Shown: positions 46,320-56,015, counted from the first letter of the stretch. The stretch: 64,000 bases of DNA from CAIWHR01 sp963734055 (GCA_963734055.1 CAVTFQ010000005.1:62001-126000), one strand, 5' to 3'. Numbers and translations: made by a program. Notes: generated by a model not told the origin, from the letters alone.

Positions 46320-48050
46320 ATGGGGGCCCCTGCGGAACGCTTTACGCGGCGGATCGCGCGCTGGCTGCCGGGCCTCGCGCTCTTCGTCCGCTATCCGCGC
46401 GGGGCACTCGCCGGCGACCTTGTCGCCGGCGCATCGGTCGCCCTGGTGACGATACCGTCCGCGGTCGCGTGTGCCGAGCTGATCGGCATGGCGCCGATGA
46501 CCGGGATTTACGCGGCGCTCGGCGGCATGCTCAGCTACGCGCTGCTGGGTACCGCGCGCCGCATCATCGTGGCGCCGGATCCCGCCGTGGCCGTGCTCGC
46601 CGGCAGCGCCATCCTGCCGCTCTCGGCCGGCGATCCGTTTCTCACGCCGACGCTCGCGGCGGCGCTGTCGCTCTTGGTCGGGGCGCTGCTGATCCTTTCC
46701 GCGCGGGTATCGGCCGGCCTCGTCGCGGACCTGCTCTCGAAGCCGGTGCTCGTCGGCTATCTCAACGGCGTCGCGCTGATCCTGATCGCGACGCAGCTCT
46801 CCCGCTTCATGGGCGTCGCGCTCGCGCAGGAGGACTTCGTCCCCCGCATCGCCGAAGCGTTGTCTAAAATCTCGGGGGGCAGCGGACCCACGTTCGCGCT
46901 CGGCATCGCTTTGGTTGCACTGCTGGTCGGGCTCAGGCGGTGGCTGCCGCGCTGGCCCGGCCCCCTGATCGCGTGCGTCGTCGGTGTGGCTGCCGCGCTG
47001 GCCCTCGACCTGCCGGCACGAGGAGTCGCGGTGGTCGGCGCCGTCGCGGGAGGATTGCCGGTTCCCCGGTGGCCCGCGATCGGCTTCGGCGATGCCAAGG
47101 CGCTGCTCCCGGCCGCGATCGCAATCGCCTTCCTCGCGTTCGCGGAGGGCGTGGTCCTCGCGCGCGCATTCGCGGCGCGACACCGCGAGGAGATCGACGT
47201 GAATCGCGAGCTCATGGCATTCGGCGCGGCGAATGCGGCGGCCGGCGCGCTGGGCGGCTTTCCGGTGAATGCGAGCCAATCACGCTCCGCGATCGCCGCT
47301 GCCTCCGGCGCGCAGACGCAGCTCGCGCAATGGACGGCGGCGGCGTTGCTCGCGCTGTTCCTGCTGTTCGCCGCGTCGCTGCTCGAGCGGGTGCCGGAGG
47401 TCGCGCTCGCCGCGATCATCGTGTTCTCGGGCCTGACGCTGCTCGACACGTCCGCGCTGCGGCAGATCGCCCGCTTCGACCGGCGCGCGTTCTGGCATTC
47501 GCTCGGCGTGACCGTCGCGGTGCTGCTCGCGGGCCTCGTCCCCGGCCTGCTGCTCGGAATGGCGCTGTCGCTCGTGCGCCTCGTCGTCGACGTCTCGCGC
47601 CCGCGCGATGCGACGCTGGCGCGCCTGCCGGGCGATCATCGCTTTCACGATCTCGACGACGATCAGCCCGGGGCCGTGCCGCCGGGCGTGCTCGTCTACC
47701 GCCTGTATGCGCCGCTGATCTTCGCCAACGCGCGCCACGTCATCGAGCGCGTGCGCTCGCTGGTCGCGCAGGCGCCCGAGCCGGTGCGCTGCCTGGTTCT
47801 CGACCTGCAGGCGGTCACGGCGATGGACATCACGGCGATCGAGGCTTTCCAGCGGATGTGCGAGGAGCTGACCGCGGCCGGGATCGACGTGCGGATCGCG
47901 CATGCCAACCGGCCGCTCCGCGAGCAGCTCATGCGCCAGGGTATTGCGAAGGAAATCGGCGAGGACCGCTTCTTCCACGCCGCCTGGGAAGCCGTCGAGG
48001 ACTTCGTCGCGCAGCGGGATGCGCGCCAGGCCACTTCCGAGTCTCCTTGA
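46320..48050 (+). CDS. SulP-family anion (sulfate) transporter with STAS domain
   Basis: 576 residues from ATG 46320. The SLC26/SulP membrane domain spans about 20-440, opening with the conserved DLVAGASVALVTIPSAVACA and LIGMAPMTGIYAALGG, with GGFPVNASQSRSAIA in the later half. A C-terminal STAS domain (about 455-560) contains LVLDLQAVTAMDITAIEAF, the usual regulatory fold. Substrate may be sulfate, bicarbonate or another anion. The sulfate link with the sox genes at 4.6-9.7 kb is suggestive only. Confidence 0.9.
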   Translation: MGAPAERFTRRIARWLPGLALFVRYPRGALAGDLVAGASVALVTIPSAVACAELIGMAPMTGIYAALGGMLSYALLGTARRIIVAPDPAVAVLAGSAILPLSAGDPFLTPTLAAALSLLVGALLILSARVSAGLVADLLSKPVLVGYLNGVALILIATQLSRFMGVALAQEDFVPRIAEALSKISGGSGPTFALGIALVALLVGLRRWLPRWPGPLIACVVGVAAALALDLPARGVAVVGAVAGGLPVPRWPAIGFGDAKALLPAAIAIAFLAFAEGVVLARAFAARHREEIDVNRELMAFGAANAAAGALGGFPVNASQSRSAIAAASGAQTQLAQWTAAALLALFLLFAASLLERVPEVALAAIIVFSGLTLLDTSALRQIARFDRRAFWHSLGVTVAVLLAGLVPGLLLGMALSLVRLVVDVSRPRDATLARLPGDHRFHDLDDDQPGAVPPGVLVYRLYAPLIFANARHVIERVRSLVAQAPEPVRCLVLDLQAVTAMDITAIEAFQRMCEELTAAGIDVRIAHANRPLREQLMRQGIAKEIGEDRFFHAAWEAVEDFVAQRDARQATSESP

Positions 48051-48195
48051 TCCATGCAGGGTCGCATTCGGCGCCGAGCGCGGTGGCGCGGTGACGGCGA
48101 TCTCGCCTACCATACGGGCCATGCGCAAGGAGTGCGCGGTCTTCGAAGCGCGCCAGGAAGGAAGACGCCGCCGCCGGGATGGCGAGAGGAGGACG

Positions 48196-48681
48196 ATGCA
48201 GGACGACGATGGCAAGCGGCGCGGATCCGGGGCGCTGAGGGTGCTCGGAACCATCGCCACCGTCGTTCTGGTCGCCGTCCTCCTCTGGGGAAGTGACCAG
48301 ATCACGCTGCAGGGCGAGCGGACGATCTATACGGTCGACTGCGAGGCAGGCCGGTGGAACGGCACCGAATGCGCCAGCCGGCTCATCCCGGGCAAGCGCT
48401 ACGCCTTCCGCGCGAGCAAGTCGCGCCACGAGGTTCTCTACTGGATCCGCGGCTCCGACGCGCCCTCGGGGAGATACACGGACTGCACGGTGACCGATCG
48501 TGACAACTGGTCGTGCAACGCTGCGTCGGGCGACGGCACCCCGTCGATCGCGTTCGAGATGATCAAGGGCCGTCCGACCCGCTCCGGAAGCGGAATGGCC
48601 GCCGCGTACCACTCCGTACCGAAATGGAAGTGGTGGCTGATGGACGCGGGCTACCGCGGCTTCAGGGTGGCGTCGGACTAG
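48196..48681 (+). CDS. Hypothetical single-pass membrane protein
   Basis: 161 residues from ATG 48196, with GAGAGGAGG before it; an in-frame ATG at 48121 is less likely. A charged N-terminus is followed by one membrane helix (about 15-36, VLGTIATVVLVAVLLWG). The outside domain has four cysteines (DCEAGRWNGTECA, TDCTVTDRDNWSCN), probably as two disulfides. Not recognised as a named family. It lies between sulP and uvrD. Confidence 0.7.
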   Translation: MQDDDGKRRGSGALRVLGTIATVVLVAVLLWGSDQITLQGERTIYTVDCEAGRWNGTECASRLIPGKRYAFRASKSRHEVLYWIRGSDAPSGRYTDCTVTDRDNWSCNAASGDGTPSIAFEMIKGRPTRSGSGMAAAYHSVPKWKWWLMDAGYRGFRVASD

Positions 48682-48700
48682 AGCGACGCGCGGCCGCGGC

Positions 48701-50962
48701 TCAAGCGGCCTCGAGCTTCGCGTACTCGAGTGCGAGCCACTTCGCGCCGCCCTCACGGAAGTTGACCTGCACGCGCGCGTCGGCGCCGCGACCCTCGGCG
48801 TCGACGATGACACCCAACCCGAACTTCGCGTGGCGCACGCTCTGCCCGATGCGCCACGACGGCTCGGGCGCGCCGCGCGGCGGCAAGGTCGCGGTTGCGG
48901 CCGACCACGCGGTGGCTGCTGCGCTCGCCTGGGTGCCCCATTCCGCGACGTCGACGTCGACCGCGTCGCGCGACCGGCGGCGCGGCGGCGAGAGCCACGT
49001 GATCTGGTCGCGCGGCACCTCGTCCATGAACCGCGACGCGATGTTGTAGCGGACCTGCCCGTGCAGCATCCTGCTCTGCGCGTGCGTGAGGTAGAGCCGC
49101 CGCCGGGCGCGGGTCACGGCCACGTACATGAGGCGCCGCTCCTCCTCGACGCCGTCGTACTCGGAGAGACTGTTCTCGTGCGGGAACAGCCCCTCCTCGA
49201 GTCCCGTCACGAACACGGTGTGGAACTCGAGGCCTTTCGCCGCATGCACGGTCATGAGCTGGAGCGCCGGCCGGCCCTCGGCGGCCTGCGTTTCGCCCGC
49301 CTCGAGCGCGGCGTGGGCGAGAAAGGCCGTCAGCGGATCAACGGCCCCCTGCACGGCCGCGTCGCTCGCGTCGCCCTGCGCGATCGGCGCGTCGACCGCC
49401 AGCTCCGCCTCGCGCAGGAATCCGTCGGCGGCGTTGACGAGCTCCTCGAGGTTGTCGAGCCGGTCCTGTCCGTCCTTCTCGGCGCGGTAGTGTGCGTTGA
49501 GGCCGGAGCGCTCGTTCGTCTCGGCCACGGCCTCGGGCAGCGCGAGGCCCGCGCTCGCCGCGCGCAGCGACTCGATCAGCGCAACGAACGCCGCGAGGCT
49601 CACCCCGGGTTTGCCCTTGATCACGCCGGCGCTCGCGGCCTCCCACAGGCTCGTTCCCCGCCCGGTCGCCGCGTCCTGCAGCGCTTCGAGCGTGCGCGCG
49701 CCGATCCCGCGCGGCGGGAAATTGGCGACGCGCAGGAACGCGCCGTCGTCGCCGGGCCCGGCGACGAGCCGGAGATACGCGAGCGCGTGCTTCACTTCCG
49801 CACGCTCGAAGAAGCGCATCCCGCCGTACACACGATAGGGGATGGCGGCGTTGAAGAGCGCGTGCTCGAGCACACGCGACTGCGCGTTCGACCGATAGAG
49901 GACGGCGACCTCGGACAGCGCGACGCCCTCGCTCGCGAGGCCCTTCGCGATGTCAACGACGAAGGCAGCCTCGTCGTAATCGGACGGGGCCGCGAAGCCG
50001 CGCACCGGCTCGCCCTGGCCCTCGCTCGTCCAGAGGTTCTTGCCGAGGCGCGCCTGGTTGTTGCGGATGAGCGTGTTGGCGAGGTCGAGGATGTGCCCGT
50101 GCGAGCGATAGTTCTGCTCGAGCTTGATCAGCGCAACGGGAAGCTCGGCGGTGCCGAAGTCGCGCTCGTAGTGCTGCATGTTGGCGACGTTGGCACCACG
50201 GAACGCGTAGATCGACTGATCGTCGTCGCCGACCGCGAACACGGCGGTCGCGGGCCCCGCAAGCAGCCGCAGCCAGCGGTACTGCAGCACATTCGTGTCC
50301 TGGAACTCGTCGACGAGCAGATGCGAGAAGCGCCGCCGGTAGTGCTCGCGCAGCCGCTCGTGGCCCGCGAGGAGCTCGTAGCTTCGGAGCAGGAGCTCCG
50401 CGAAATCGACCACGCCCTCGCGCCGGCACATCGCCTCGTAGAGCGCGTAGTACTCGACCAGACGGCGCGCGAATTCGTCGGCCGCCTCGACCTGGTTCGG
50501 GCGCTGTCCCTGCTCCTTGGCGTCGGCGATGAACTGCTGCAGCTGCCGCGGCGGGTAGCGCTGGTCGTCGAGGCCGTGCGCCTTGTAGAGGCGCTTGATC
50601 AGCGCGAGCTGGTCCTGCGTGTCCATGATCTGGAACAGCTGCGGCAGGTCCGCTTCGCGATGATGCGCGCGCAGCATCCGGTTGCAGAGACCGTGGAACG
50701 TCCCGATCCACATGCCGCGAATGTTGACCGGCGTCATCGCGGAGAGCCGCGTCAGCATCTCCTTCGCCGCCTTGTTCGTGAACGTCACCGCGAGGATCGA
50801 CAGCGGCGACGCCTGCCCGGTCGCGAGCAGCCAGGCGATGCGCGTGGTCAGGACTCGAGTCTTCCCGCTGCCCGCGCCCGCCAGGATCAGCGCCGAGGCA
50901 TGCGGCAGCGTGACGGCGGCCCGTTGCTCCGGGTTCAGGTGATCGAGAAGGGACGACGACAT
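48701..50962 (-). CDS. uvrD: UvrD/PcrA-type DNA helicase II
   Basis: 753 residues, superfamily 1 helicase. Motifs in order: I LAGAGSGKT (about 28-36), Ia AVTFTNKAAKEM, II LLVDEFQDTN (about 216), III GDDDQSIYAFRGA, IV EQNYRS, V TVHAAKGLEFHTVFVTGLEE, VI YVAVTRAR (about 620). The C-terminal Tudor-like tail (RIGQSVRHAKFGLGVIVDAE) is typical of UvrD. It unwinds DNA 3'-5' in nucleotide-excision and mismatch repair. It shares an intergenic region with the divergent argA. Confidence 0.97.
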   Translation of the reverse strand: MSSSLLDHLNPEQRAAVTLPHASALILAGAGSGKTRVLTTRIAWLLATGQASPLSILAVTFTNKAAKEMLTRLSAMTPVNIRGMWIGTFHGLCNRMLRAHHREADLPQLFQIMDTQDQLALIKRLYKAHGLDDQRYPPRQLQQFIADAKEQGQRPNQVEAADEFARRLVEYYALYEAMCRREGVVDFAELLLRSYELLAGHERLREHYRRRFSHLLVDEFQDTNVLQYRWLRLLAGPATAVFAVGDDDQSIYAFRGANVANMQHYERDFGTAELPVALIKLEQNYRSHGHILDLANTLIRNNQARLGKNLWTSEGQGEPVRGFAAPSDYDEAAFVVDIAKGLASEGVALSEVAVLYRSNAQSRVLEHALFNAAIPYRVYGGMRFFERAEVKHALAYLRLVAGPGDDGAFLRVANFPPRGIGARTLEALQDAATGRGTSLWEAASAGVIKGKPGVSLAAFVALIESLRAASAGLALPEAVAETNERSGLNAHYRAEKDGQDRLDNLEELVNAADGFLREAELAVDAPIAQGDASDAAVQGAVDPLTAFLAHAALEAGETQAAEGRPALQLMTVHAAKGLEFHTVFVTGLEEGLFPHENSLSEYDGVEEERRLMYVAVTRARRRLYLTHAQSRMLHGQVRYNIASRFMDEVPRDQITWLSPPRRRSRDAVDVDVAEWGTQASAAATAWSAATATLPPRGAPEPSWRIGQSVRHAKFGLGVIVDAEGRGADARVQVNFREGGAKWLALEYAKLEAA

Positions 50963-51045
50963 GGCGGGGCGCCCTCGGGGTCAGCCGCGAGGAGAGGCGC
51001 GCGGATCCGGACCGGGCTTCGAGGGCCCGGCTCTACGGGTTCTCA

Positions 51046-51051
51046 ATTATA
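51046..51051 (-). promoter_or_regulatory. Candidate -10 box for uvrD
   Basis: TATAAT on the minus strand, 84 bp before the uvrD start. The -35 position is GC-rich and unconvincing. The box is one of two TATAAT sequences facing opposite ways in this 166-bp gap. Confidence 0.45.
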
Positions 51052-51075
51052 CGTGGGGCGCGCGGGACGGGACGC

Positions 51076-51081
51076 TATAAT
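51076..51081 (+). promoter_or_regulatory. Candidate -10 box for argA
   Basis: A perfect TATAAT on the plus strand 48 bp before the argA ATG; no clear -35. In DNA this GC-rich a consensus hexamer in the divergent gap is unlikely to be accidental. Confidence 0.5.
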
Positions 51082-51128
51082 CCGCCGGGCCTCGCTGTCC
51101 TACACCGTCCGGCGGGGCCTCCCGCCTG

Positions 51129-52478
51129 ATGCCGCCCGCGCCCATCGCCGCACCGACCGCGCATTCCGCGACCACGCGCGCGTTCGTCCAGTGGATCCGG
51201 CTGGCCGCGCCCTACATCCACGCGTTTCGCGGCCGGACGTTCGTCATCGCGTTCGGCGGCGAGGTCGTCGCGGACGAGACGTTCCTCGGCATCATCCACG
51301 ACCTGAACCTGCTCCACAGCCTCGGCGTGCACATCGTGGTCGTGCACGGCTCGCGGCCGCAGATCGAGGCGATCCTCGCCCAGCAGGGGATCGAGAGCCG
51401 CTATGCGTTCGGTCTCCGCATCACGGACGCCGAGACGATGGACTGCGTCCTCGAAGCCGGCGGGCAGGTGCGGAGCCGGATCGAGGCGCTGCTCTCGCTC
51501 GGCATCGCGAACTCGCCGATGGCGGGTGCCCGGATCCGCGTGTCGTCGGGCAACTTCATCACGGCGAAGCCGCTCGGCATCGTCGACGGCGTCGACATGC
51601 TGCTCACGGGCGAGGTCCGCCGCGTCGACACCGACGCGATCCGCCAGCGCCTGGACGACGGCGACATCGTGCTCATCTCGCCGCTCGGCTACTCGCCCAC
51701 CGGCGAGATCTTCAACCTCGCGCTCGAGGAGGTCGCGACGCAGGTCGCGGTGCGCCTGGGCGCGCACAAGCTCGTCTTCCTCATGGATACCGAGGGCGTG
51801 CGCAACGGCCGGCGGCAGCTCCTGACGGAACTCTCGACCCGCGACGCGGAAGCGGTGCTGTCGAGCCGCGGCAAGCTGCCGCCCGACGTCCGCCATTACC
51901 TTCCGTGCGCGATCAGGGCCTGCGACAACGGCGTGCGCCGCGCCCACCTGATCAGCCGGCACCTGGACGGCGCCCTCCTGCTCGAGCTCTTCACGCGCGA
52001 CGGTGTGGGCACGATGATCTCGGCGGCCCCGCTCGCGAACATGCGCAGCGCGACGATCGACGACGTCGGCGGCATCCTCTCGATCATCGCGCCGCTGGAG
52101 GAGGAGGGCGTCCTCGTCCGCCGTTCCCGCGAGCGCCTCGAGACCGAGATCGAGCGCTTCATCGTGGCCGAGCACGACAACGGGATCATCGGCTGCGCGG
52201 CGCTGTACGCGTTTCCCGAGGAGAAGGCGGGCGAGCTCGCGGCGCTCGCCGTCCATCCCGATTTCCGGCGCGAGGGCTACGGCGAGGCGCTGATGCACGA
52301 GATCGAGGCCCGCGCGCGGCGGCTCAAGCTCGCGCACCTCTACGTGCTCACGACGCGGACGTCGCAGTGGTTCCTCGAGCGCGGCTTCCACACGGCGACG
52401 ATCGCCGATCTGCCACGGCAGAAGCAGGCGCTCTACAACTACCAGCGCAAATCGCAGGTCTACCGGAAACATCTCTAG
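51129..52478 (+). CDS. argA: N-acetylglutamate synthase (amino-acid N-acetyltransferase)
   Basis: 449 residues of the classical two-domain ArgA: an amino-acid-kinase fold (about 1-290; IAFGGEVVADETF, HIVVVHGSRPQIEAILAQQG) that binds arginine as feedback inhibitor, and a C-terminal GNAT domain (about 305-445; VHPDFRREGYGEALMHEIEA). It makes N-acetylglutamate, the first step of arginine synthesis. yggX follows 10 bp downstream, as in other betaproteobacteria. Confidence 0.96.
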   Translation: MPPAPIAAPTAHSATTRAFVQWIRLAAPYIHAFRGRTFVIAFGGEVVADETFLGIIHDLNLLHSLGVHIVVVHGSRPQIEAILAQQGIESRYAFGLRITDAETMDCVLEAGGQVRSRIEALLSLGIANSPMAGARIRVSSGNFITAKPLGIVDGVDMLLTGEVRRVDTDAIRQRLDDGDIVLISPLGYSPTGEIFNLALEEVATQVAVRLGAHKLVFLMDTEGVRNGRRQLLTELSTRDAEAVLSSRGKLPPDVRHYLPCAIRACDNGVRRAHLISRHLDGALLLELFTRDGVGTMISAAPLANMRSATIDDVGGILSIIAPLEEEGVLVRRSRERLETEIERFIVAEHDNGIIGCAALYAFPEEKAGELAALAVHPDFRREGYGEALMHEIEARARRLKLAHLYVLTTRTSQWFLERGFHTATIADLPRQKQALYNYQRKSQVYRKHL

Positions 52479-52488
52479 GAGTCATCGC

Positions 52489-52761
52489 ATGGCACGAATG
52501 GTCCACTGCGTGAAGCTCGGCCGCGAGGCCGAAGGTCTCGACTTCCCACCGTACCCGGGCGAGCTCGGCAAGCGGATCTACGAGCACGTCTCGAAGGAGG
52601 CGTGGGCCGGATGGCTGCGCCACCAGACGATGCTCGTCAACGAGAACCGGCTCTCGCTCGCCGACCCGCGGGCGCGGAAGTGGCTCGCCGAGCAGATGGA
52701 GCAGCACTTCTTCGGCTCCGGCGCGGAGATGCCGTCGGGCTTCGTTCCGCCTAAGACGTAG
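52489..52761 (+). CDS. yggX: Probable Fe(2+)-trafficking protein YggX
   Basis: 90 residues with the diagnostic N-terminus RMVHCVKLGREAEGLD containing the single conserved Cys, and the HQTMLVNENRLSLADPRARK stretch. YggX protects Fe-S clusters and supports iron trafficking in the cytoplasm. Close behind argA (10 bp), so probably co-transcribed. Its last 11 bases overlap the 3' end of the convergent response-regulator gene. Confidence 0.96.
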   Translation: MARMVHCVKLGREAEGLDFPPYPGELGKRIYEHVSKEAWAGWLRHQTMLVNENRLSLADPRARKWLAEQMEQHFFGSGAEMPSGFVPPKT

Positions 52762-53926
52762 CGCGCGTAGCGTCGTCGGGGCCGGCGCCGCCTGCAGCGG
52801 CGGACCCCTCCGGCGCCCTGAGCCCGCGCACGCGATGGCAGATGATCGGGCGGTGAAAGCCTTTGAGGCGGAGGACCTGCTCAGGATCCACGTCGACGAA
52901 CGATTCCACCGCCACGCAAACCTTCTGCGAAATCAGCATCTGATTGCTGGCCGCCTCGCCGCACAGGCGCGCGGCCAGATTCGTCACCGTGCCGATCGCG
53001 CTGTAGTCCAGGCGGCCCTCGAAGCCGATGGCGCCGATCGTTGCGAAACCCTGCGCGATGCCGATGCCGAGCCCGAGCTCGTAGCCGCGCTTGACCCAGT
53101 CCTCCGCCTTGCGACCGACGCGTTCGCGGATCGCGAGCGCCATCCGCACCGCGCGCTCGGCGGGGTTCGGAATCGGCACGGGATCGTTGAACAGGATCGT
53201 CATCCCGTCGCCCGTGAAGTGCTCGAGCGTGCCCTCGCTCTCGACGACGAGCGCGCCCGTGATCTGGTGATACTCGCGCAGCACCGCCATCACCTCCTCG
53301 GGCTCGGCGACCTCGGCGAAGGCGGTGAAGCCGCGGAGGTCCAGGTACACGACGGTGATCTCGCGGCGGTGGCTCTTGAGCGGATCGTCGGCGCCCCCGT
53401 TGACGATGAGCTCGGCCAGCTTCGGCGAGAAGAAGCGCCGCAGCCGGCTGATGCGTTCGATCTCGCCCACCTGCTCGGCGACGCGGCGCTCGAGCGACGC
53501 GTTGAGCGCCTTCACCTCATCGGCGAGGGAGGCCACCGTGTCGTGCAGCCGCTTGATCCGCAGCATCGAGCGGACGCGCGCCGCCAGCGCGGCGTGATCG
53601 ACGGGCTTCGTCAGGTACTCGTCGCCGCCGGCCTCGAGCCCCGCGACGACGTCGCGCGAATCGGCCATCGCGGTCACCATGATGATCGGCGTGAACGGGT
53701 ACGACGCGTCCGCCCGGAGCCGCCGGCACACCTCGAAGCCGTCGAGCTTCGGCATCATCACGTCGAGCAGGATGAGGTCCGGGGTCTGCGCCCGCGCCAC
53801 CGCGAGCCCCTCCTCCCCGTCGGCGGCGGTGACGATCTCATAGCCCTCGGCGCCGAGCCGGGTGGCGAGGACCTTGACGTTCGTCGGGTTGTCGTCGACG
53901 ATGAGGATGCGGGGGGGGGTTCTCAT
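52751..53926 (-). CDS. Response regulator with class III adenylate/guanylate cyclase output
   Basis: 391 residues from ATG 53926. The receiver domain (about 5-125) has the acidic pair in LIVDDNPTN, the phospho-Asp in LILLDVMMPKLDG (about 55) and Lys in YLTKPVDH. A coiled-coil linker (about 125-180) leads to a class III nucleotidyl cyclase domain with VVYLDLRGFTAFAE (first metal Asp) and LEHFTGDGMTILFND (second metal Asp). Both metal sites are intact, so it probably makes cAMP or cGMP on phosphorylation. Divergent, 57 bp, from the kinase at 53984. Confidence 0.92.
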   Translation of the reverse strand: MRTPPRILIVDDNPTNVKVLATRLGAEGYEIVTAADGEEGLAVARAQTPDLILLDVMMPKLDGFEVCRRLRADASYPFTPIIMVTAMADSRDVVAGLEAGGDEYLTKPVDHAALAARVRSMLRIKRLHDTVASLADEVKALNASLERRVAEQVGEIERISRLRRFFSPKLAELIVNGGADDPLKSHRREITVVYLDLRGFTAFAEVAEPEEVMAVLREYHQITGALVVESEGTLEHFTGDGMTILFNDPVPIPNPAERAVRMALAIRERVGRKAEDWVKRGYELGLGIGIAQGFATIGAIGFEGRLDYSAIGTVTNLAARLCGEAASNQMLISQKVCVAVESFVDVDPEQVLRLKGFHRPIICHRVRGLRAPEGSAAAGGAGPDDATRATS

Positions 53927-53983
53927 CGGGCGACTAATATACGGCCTCGCCCCCGCGTCGACAAGGAAAGGGCAGCGCGCAAG

Positions 53984-55624
53984 GTGCAGACCCCGCTCCA
54001 AAATTCAGCGTCGGAGGAGGCCCCGGAAATCAAGATCGAACAGCTCGCCGAGCTCGTCCAAAGCCGGACGCCGCTGCGGCTGCTCGTGCGCTGGGTCGCG
54101 GGCATCCGCGCGTCGGTGCACACGAAGCTGCTTGCCGCGTTCCTGATCGTCACCGCGGTGTTCATCGCGATGGCGCTCGTGAGCCTTCAGACCATCGTCA
54201 ACGCGACCCACCAGAGCCAGCTGCTCGACGAGGCCCACGAGCTCGTGAGCCTCGCCCAGCAGAGCGAGCAAGCGCTCGCGCGGCAGATGCACTTCACCGA
54301 CCTCGCGCTCCTGTCGCAGGACGAGGTCGCGATCGGAAAGATCCTGCGCGAGAACAACCGGTTCAACGACAGGCTCGCGAAGGTCGAGGCGGCCGGGACG
54401 GCCGAACCCGCGCTGGTCGAGCGGATCCGGACGACGCAGGACGAAGCGATGGCCGTCGTCGCCGACATCGCCAACGCGATCCGTGACGGCAAGCTCGGCA
54501 CGGCCACAGGCACTCTCCTGCGCCGGCAGGAGCGCCTCGACGGCGAGATCACCACGCAGGTGGGTCGGCTCGTTGCGGCGCAGCAGGACCGGATGGATCG
54601 CCTTCGCGAGAGCGTCACCGCGACCAACCGCCGGTCGCTGATCCTGACGTCCGCGTTCGGCGTGACCGCCGTGATCTTCGCGCTGCTCTGCGGGTTCGTC
54701 ATCTCCTGGTCGTTCATCCTGCCCGTGCGCGAGGCGCAAAATTTTCTCGCCAAGGTCGCCGCGGGCCGGTTCGGCGGGCACATCCGGGTGCCCAATCGCG
54801 ACGAGTTCGGCACGCTGGCCGACCGGATGAACCACATGAGCCAGGAGCTCCACCGCTTCGACACCGAGCAGCGCCGCGCCGCCACTGAGCTCGGCCGCCT
54901 GAATCAGCAGCTCGCACAGTCGAGCAAGGCGAAGTCCGAGTTCCTCGCCAACATGAGCCACGAGCTGCGCACGCCGATGAACGCGATCCTGGGCTTCGCC
55001 GAGATGCTCCAGGACGGCCTCTACGGCGACGTTCCCGAAGCGCTGCGGGAGCCGCTCGCCGACATCCAGATGAACGGGCGCCACCTGCTGCGGCTCATCA
55101 ACGACGTGCTGGACCTCTCGAAGATCGAAGCGGGGCGCATGAACCTCGCGCTCAACGACTACTCCCCGCGGGAGGTCGTCGACATCGTCTACGCGTCGCT
55201 GCGCTCGCTCGCCTCGGAGAAGGGGCTCGCTTTCGTGGTCGACGTCCCGGAGGACCTCCCGGCCGCCCATGGCGACAATGGGCGGATCACCCAGTGCCTG
55301 ATGAACCTCGCCGGCAACGCGATCAAGTTCACGCGCCAGGGGAAGGTCGAGATCGGCGTCCGCCTGGACGGGAACGAGCTCGTCTACCGCGTGTCCGACA
55401 CCGGGATCGGCATCCCGGAGGCGGAGCTCGAGAACGTGTTCAAGGAGTTCCTCCAGGTCGACGCGACGGTCACGCGCGAGTTCGGGGGGACGGGCCTCGG
55501 CCTCAGCATCACCAAGAAGTTCGTCGAGATGCACGGCGGGCGCATCTGGGTCGAAAGCAGGCTCGGCCAGGGGTGCACGTTCTTCTTCGCGCTTCCGCTG
55601 CGGGCGAAAGGCGGTGAATCATGA
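53984..55624 (+). CDS. Membrane sensor histidine kinase
   Basis: 546 residues from GTG 53984; no ATG lies near the expected N-terminus, so the start is tentative. A membrane helix (about 45-68), a periplasmic helical sensor region with many Gln/Glu (about 70-220) and a second helix (about 225-247) precede a HAMP domain (about 250-300). H-box SHELRTPMNAILGFAEML (His about 323), N-box NLAGNAIKFT, G1 DTGIGIP and G2 GTGLGLSI are all intact. It is coupled to the receiver gene by an ATGA overlap and likely also signals to the divergent cyclase regulator. Confidence 0.92.
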   Translation: MQTPLQNSASEEAPEIKIEQLAELVQSRTPLRLLVRWVAGIRASVHTKLLAAFLIVTAVFIAMALVSLQTIVNATHQSQLLDEAHELVSLAQQSEQALARQMHFTDLALLSQDEVAIGKILRENNRFNDRLAKVEAAGTAEPALVERIRTTQDEAMAVVADIANAIRDGKLGTATGTLLRRQERLDGEITTQVGRLVAAQQDRMDRLRESVTATNRRSLILTSAFGVTAVIFALLCGFVISWSFILPVREAQNFLAKVAAGRFGGHIRVPNRDEFGTLADRMNHMSQELHRFDTEQRRAATELGRLNQQLAQSSKAKSEFLANMSHELRTPMNAILGFAEMLQDGLYGDVPEALREPLADIQMNGRHLLRLINDVLDLSKIEAGRMNLALNDYSPREVVDIVYASLRSLASEKGLAFVVDVPEDLPAAHGDNGRITQCLMNLAGNAIKFTRQGKVEIGVRLDGNELVYRVSDTGIGIPEAELENVFKEFLQVDATVTREFGGTGLGLSITKKFVEMHGGRIWVESRLGQGCTFFFALPLRAKGGES

Positions 55625-55995
55625 GCGGCAGGACGATCCTGTATGTCGAGGACAACGAATACAACCGCAAGATCGTGCGGCAGCTCCTCGCGCGCACCTC
55701 CTACCGGCTGATCGAGGCGGTGGACGGCGAGGCCGGCATCGCGCAGGCGATGCAGGAGCTGCCCGACCTGATCCTGATGGACGTCCAGCTGCCCAAGATC
55801 TCGGGGCTCGACGCAACGCGCACGCTGAAATCCGATCCCCGCACGCGCGACATCCCGATCATCGTCATCACGTCGTTCGCGCTGAGCGGCGATCGCGAGA
55901 AGGCGGCGGCGGCCGGCGCCACGCGCTATCTCGCGAAGCCGTACAGCCCGCGCGAGCTGCTCGCGATGGTACGCGAGATCCTGCCTGAAACCTGA
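55621..55995 (+). CDS. Single-domain response regulator (CheY-like receiver)
   Basis: 124 residues, receiver domain only. The acidic pair is in LYVEDNEYNRKIV, the phospho-acceptor Asp in LILMDVQLPKISGLDATRTL (about 55), and Lys in YLAKPYSPREL (about 105). Its ATG overlaps the stop of the histidine kinase (ATGA), so it is very probably its partner. With no output domain it may relay phosphate or act by protein contact, for instance with the neighbouring cyclase regulator. Confidence 0.93.
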   Translation: MSGRTILYVEDNEYNRKIVRQLLARTSYRLIEAVDGEAGIAQAMQELPDLILMDVQLPKISGLDATRTLKSDPRTRDIPIIVITSFALSGDREKAAAAGATRYLAKPYSPRELLAMVREILPET

Positions 55996-56015
55996 TGTCT
56001 CCTTCGGAGGTGACC

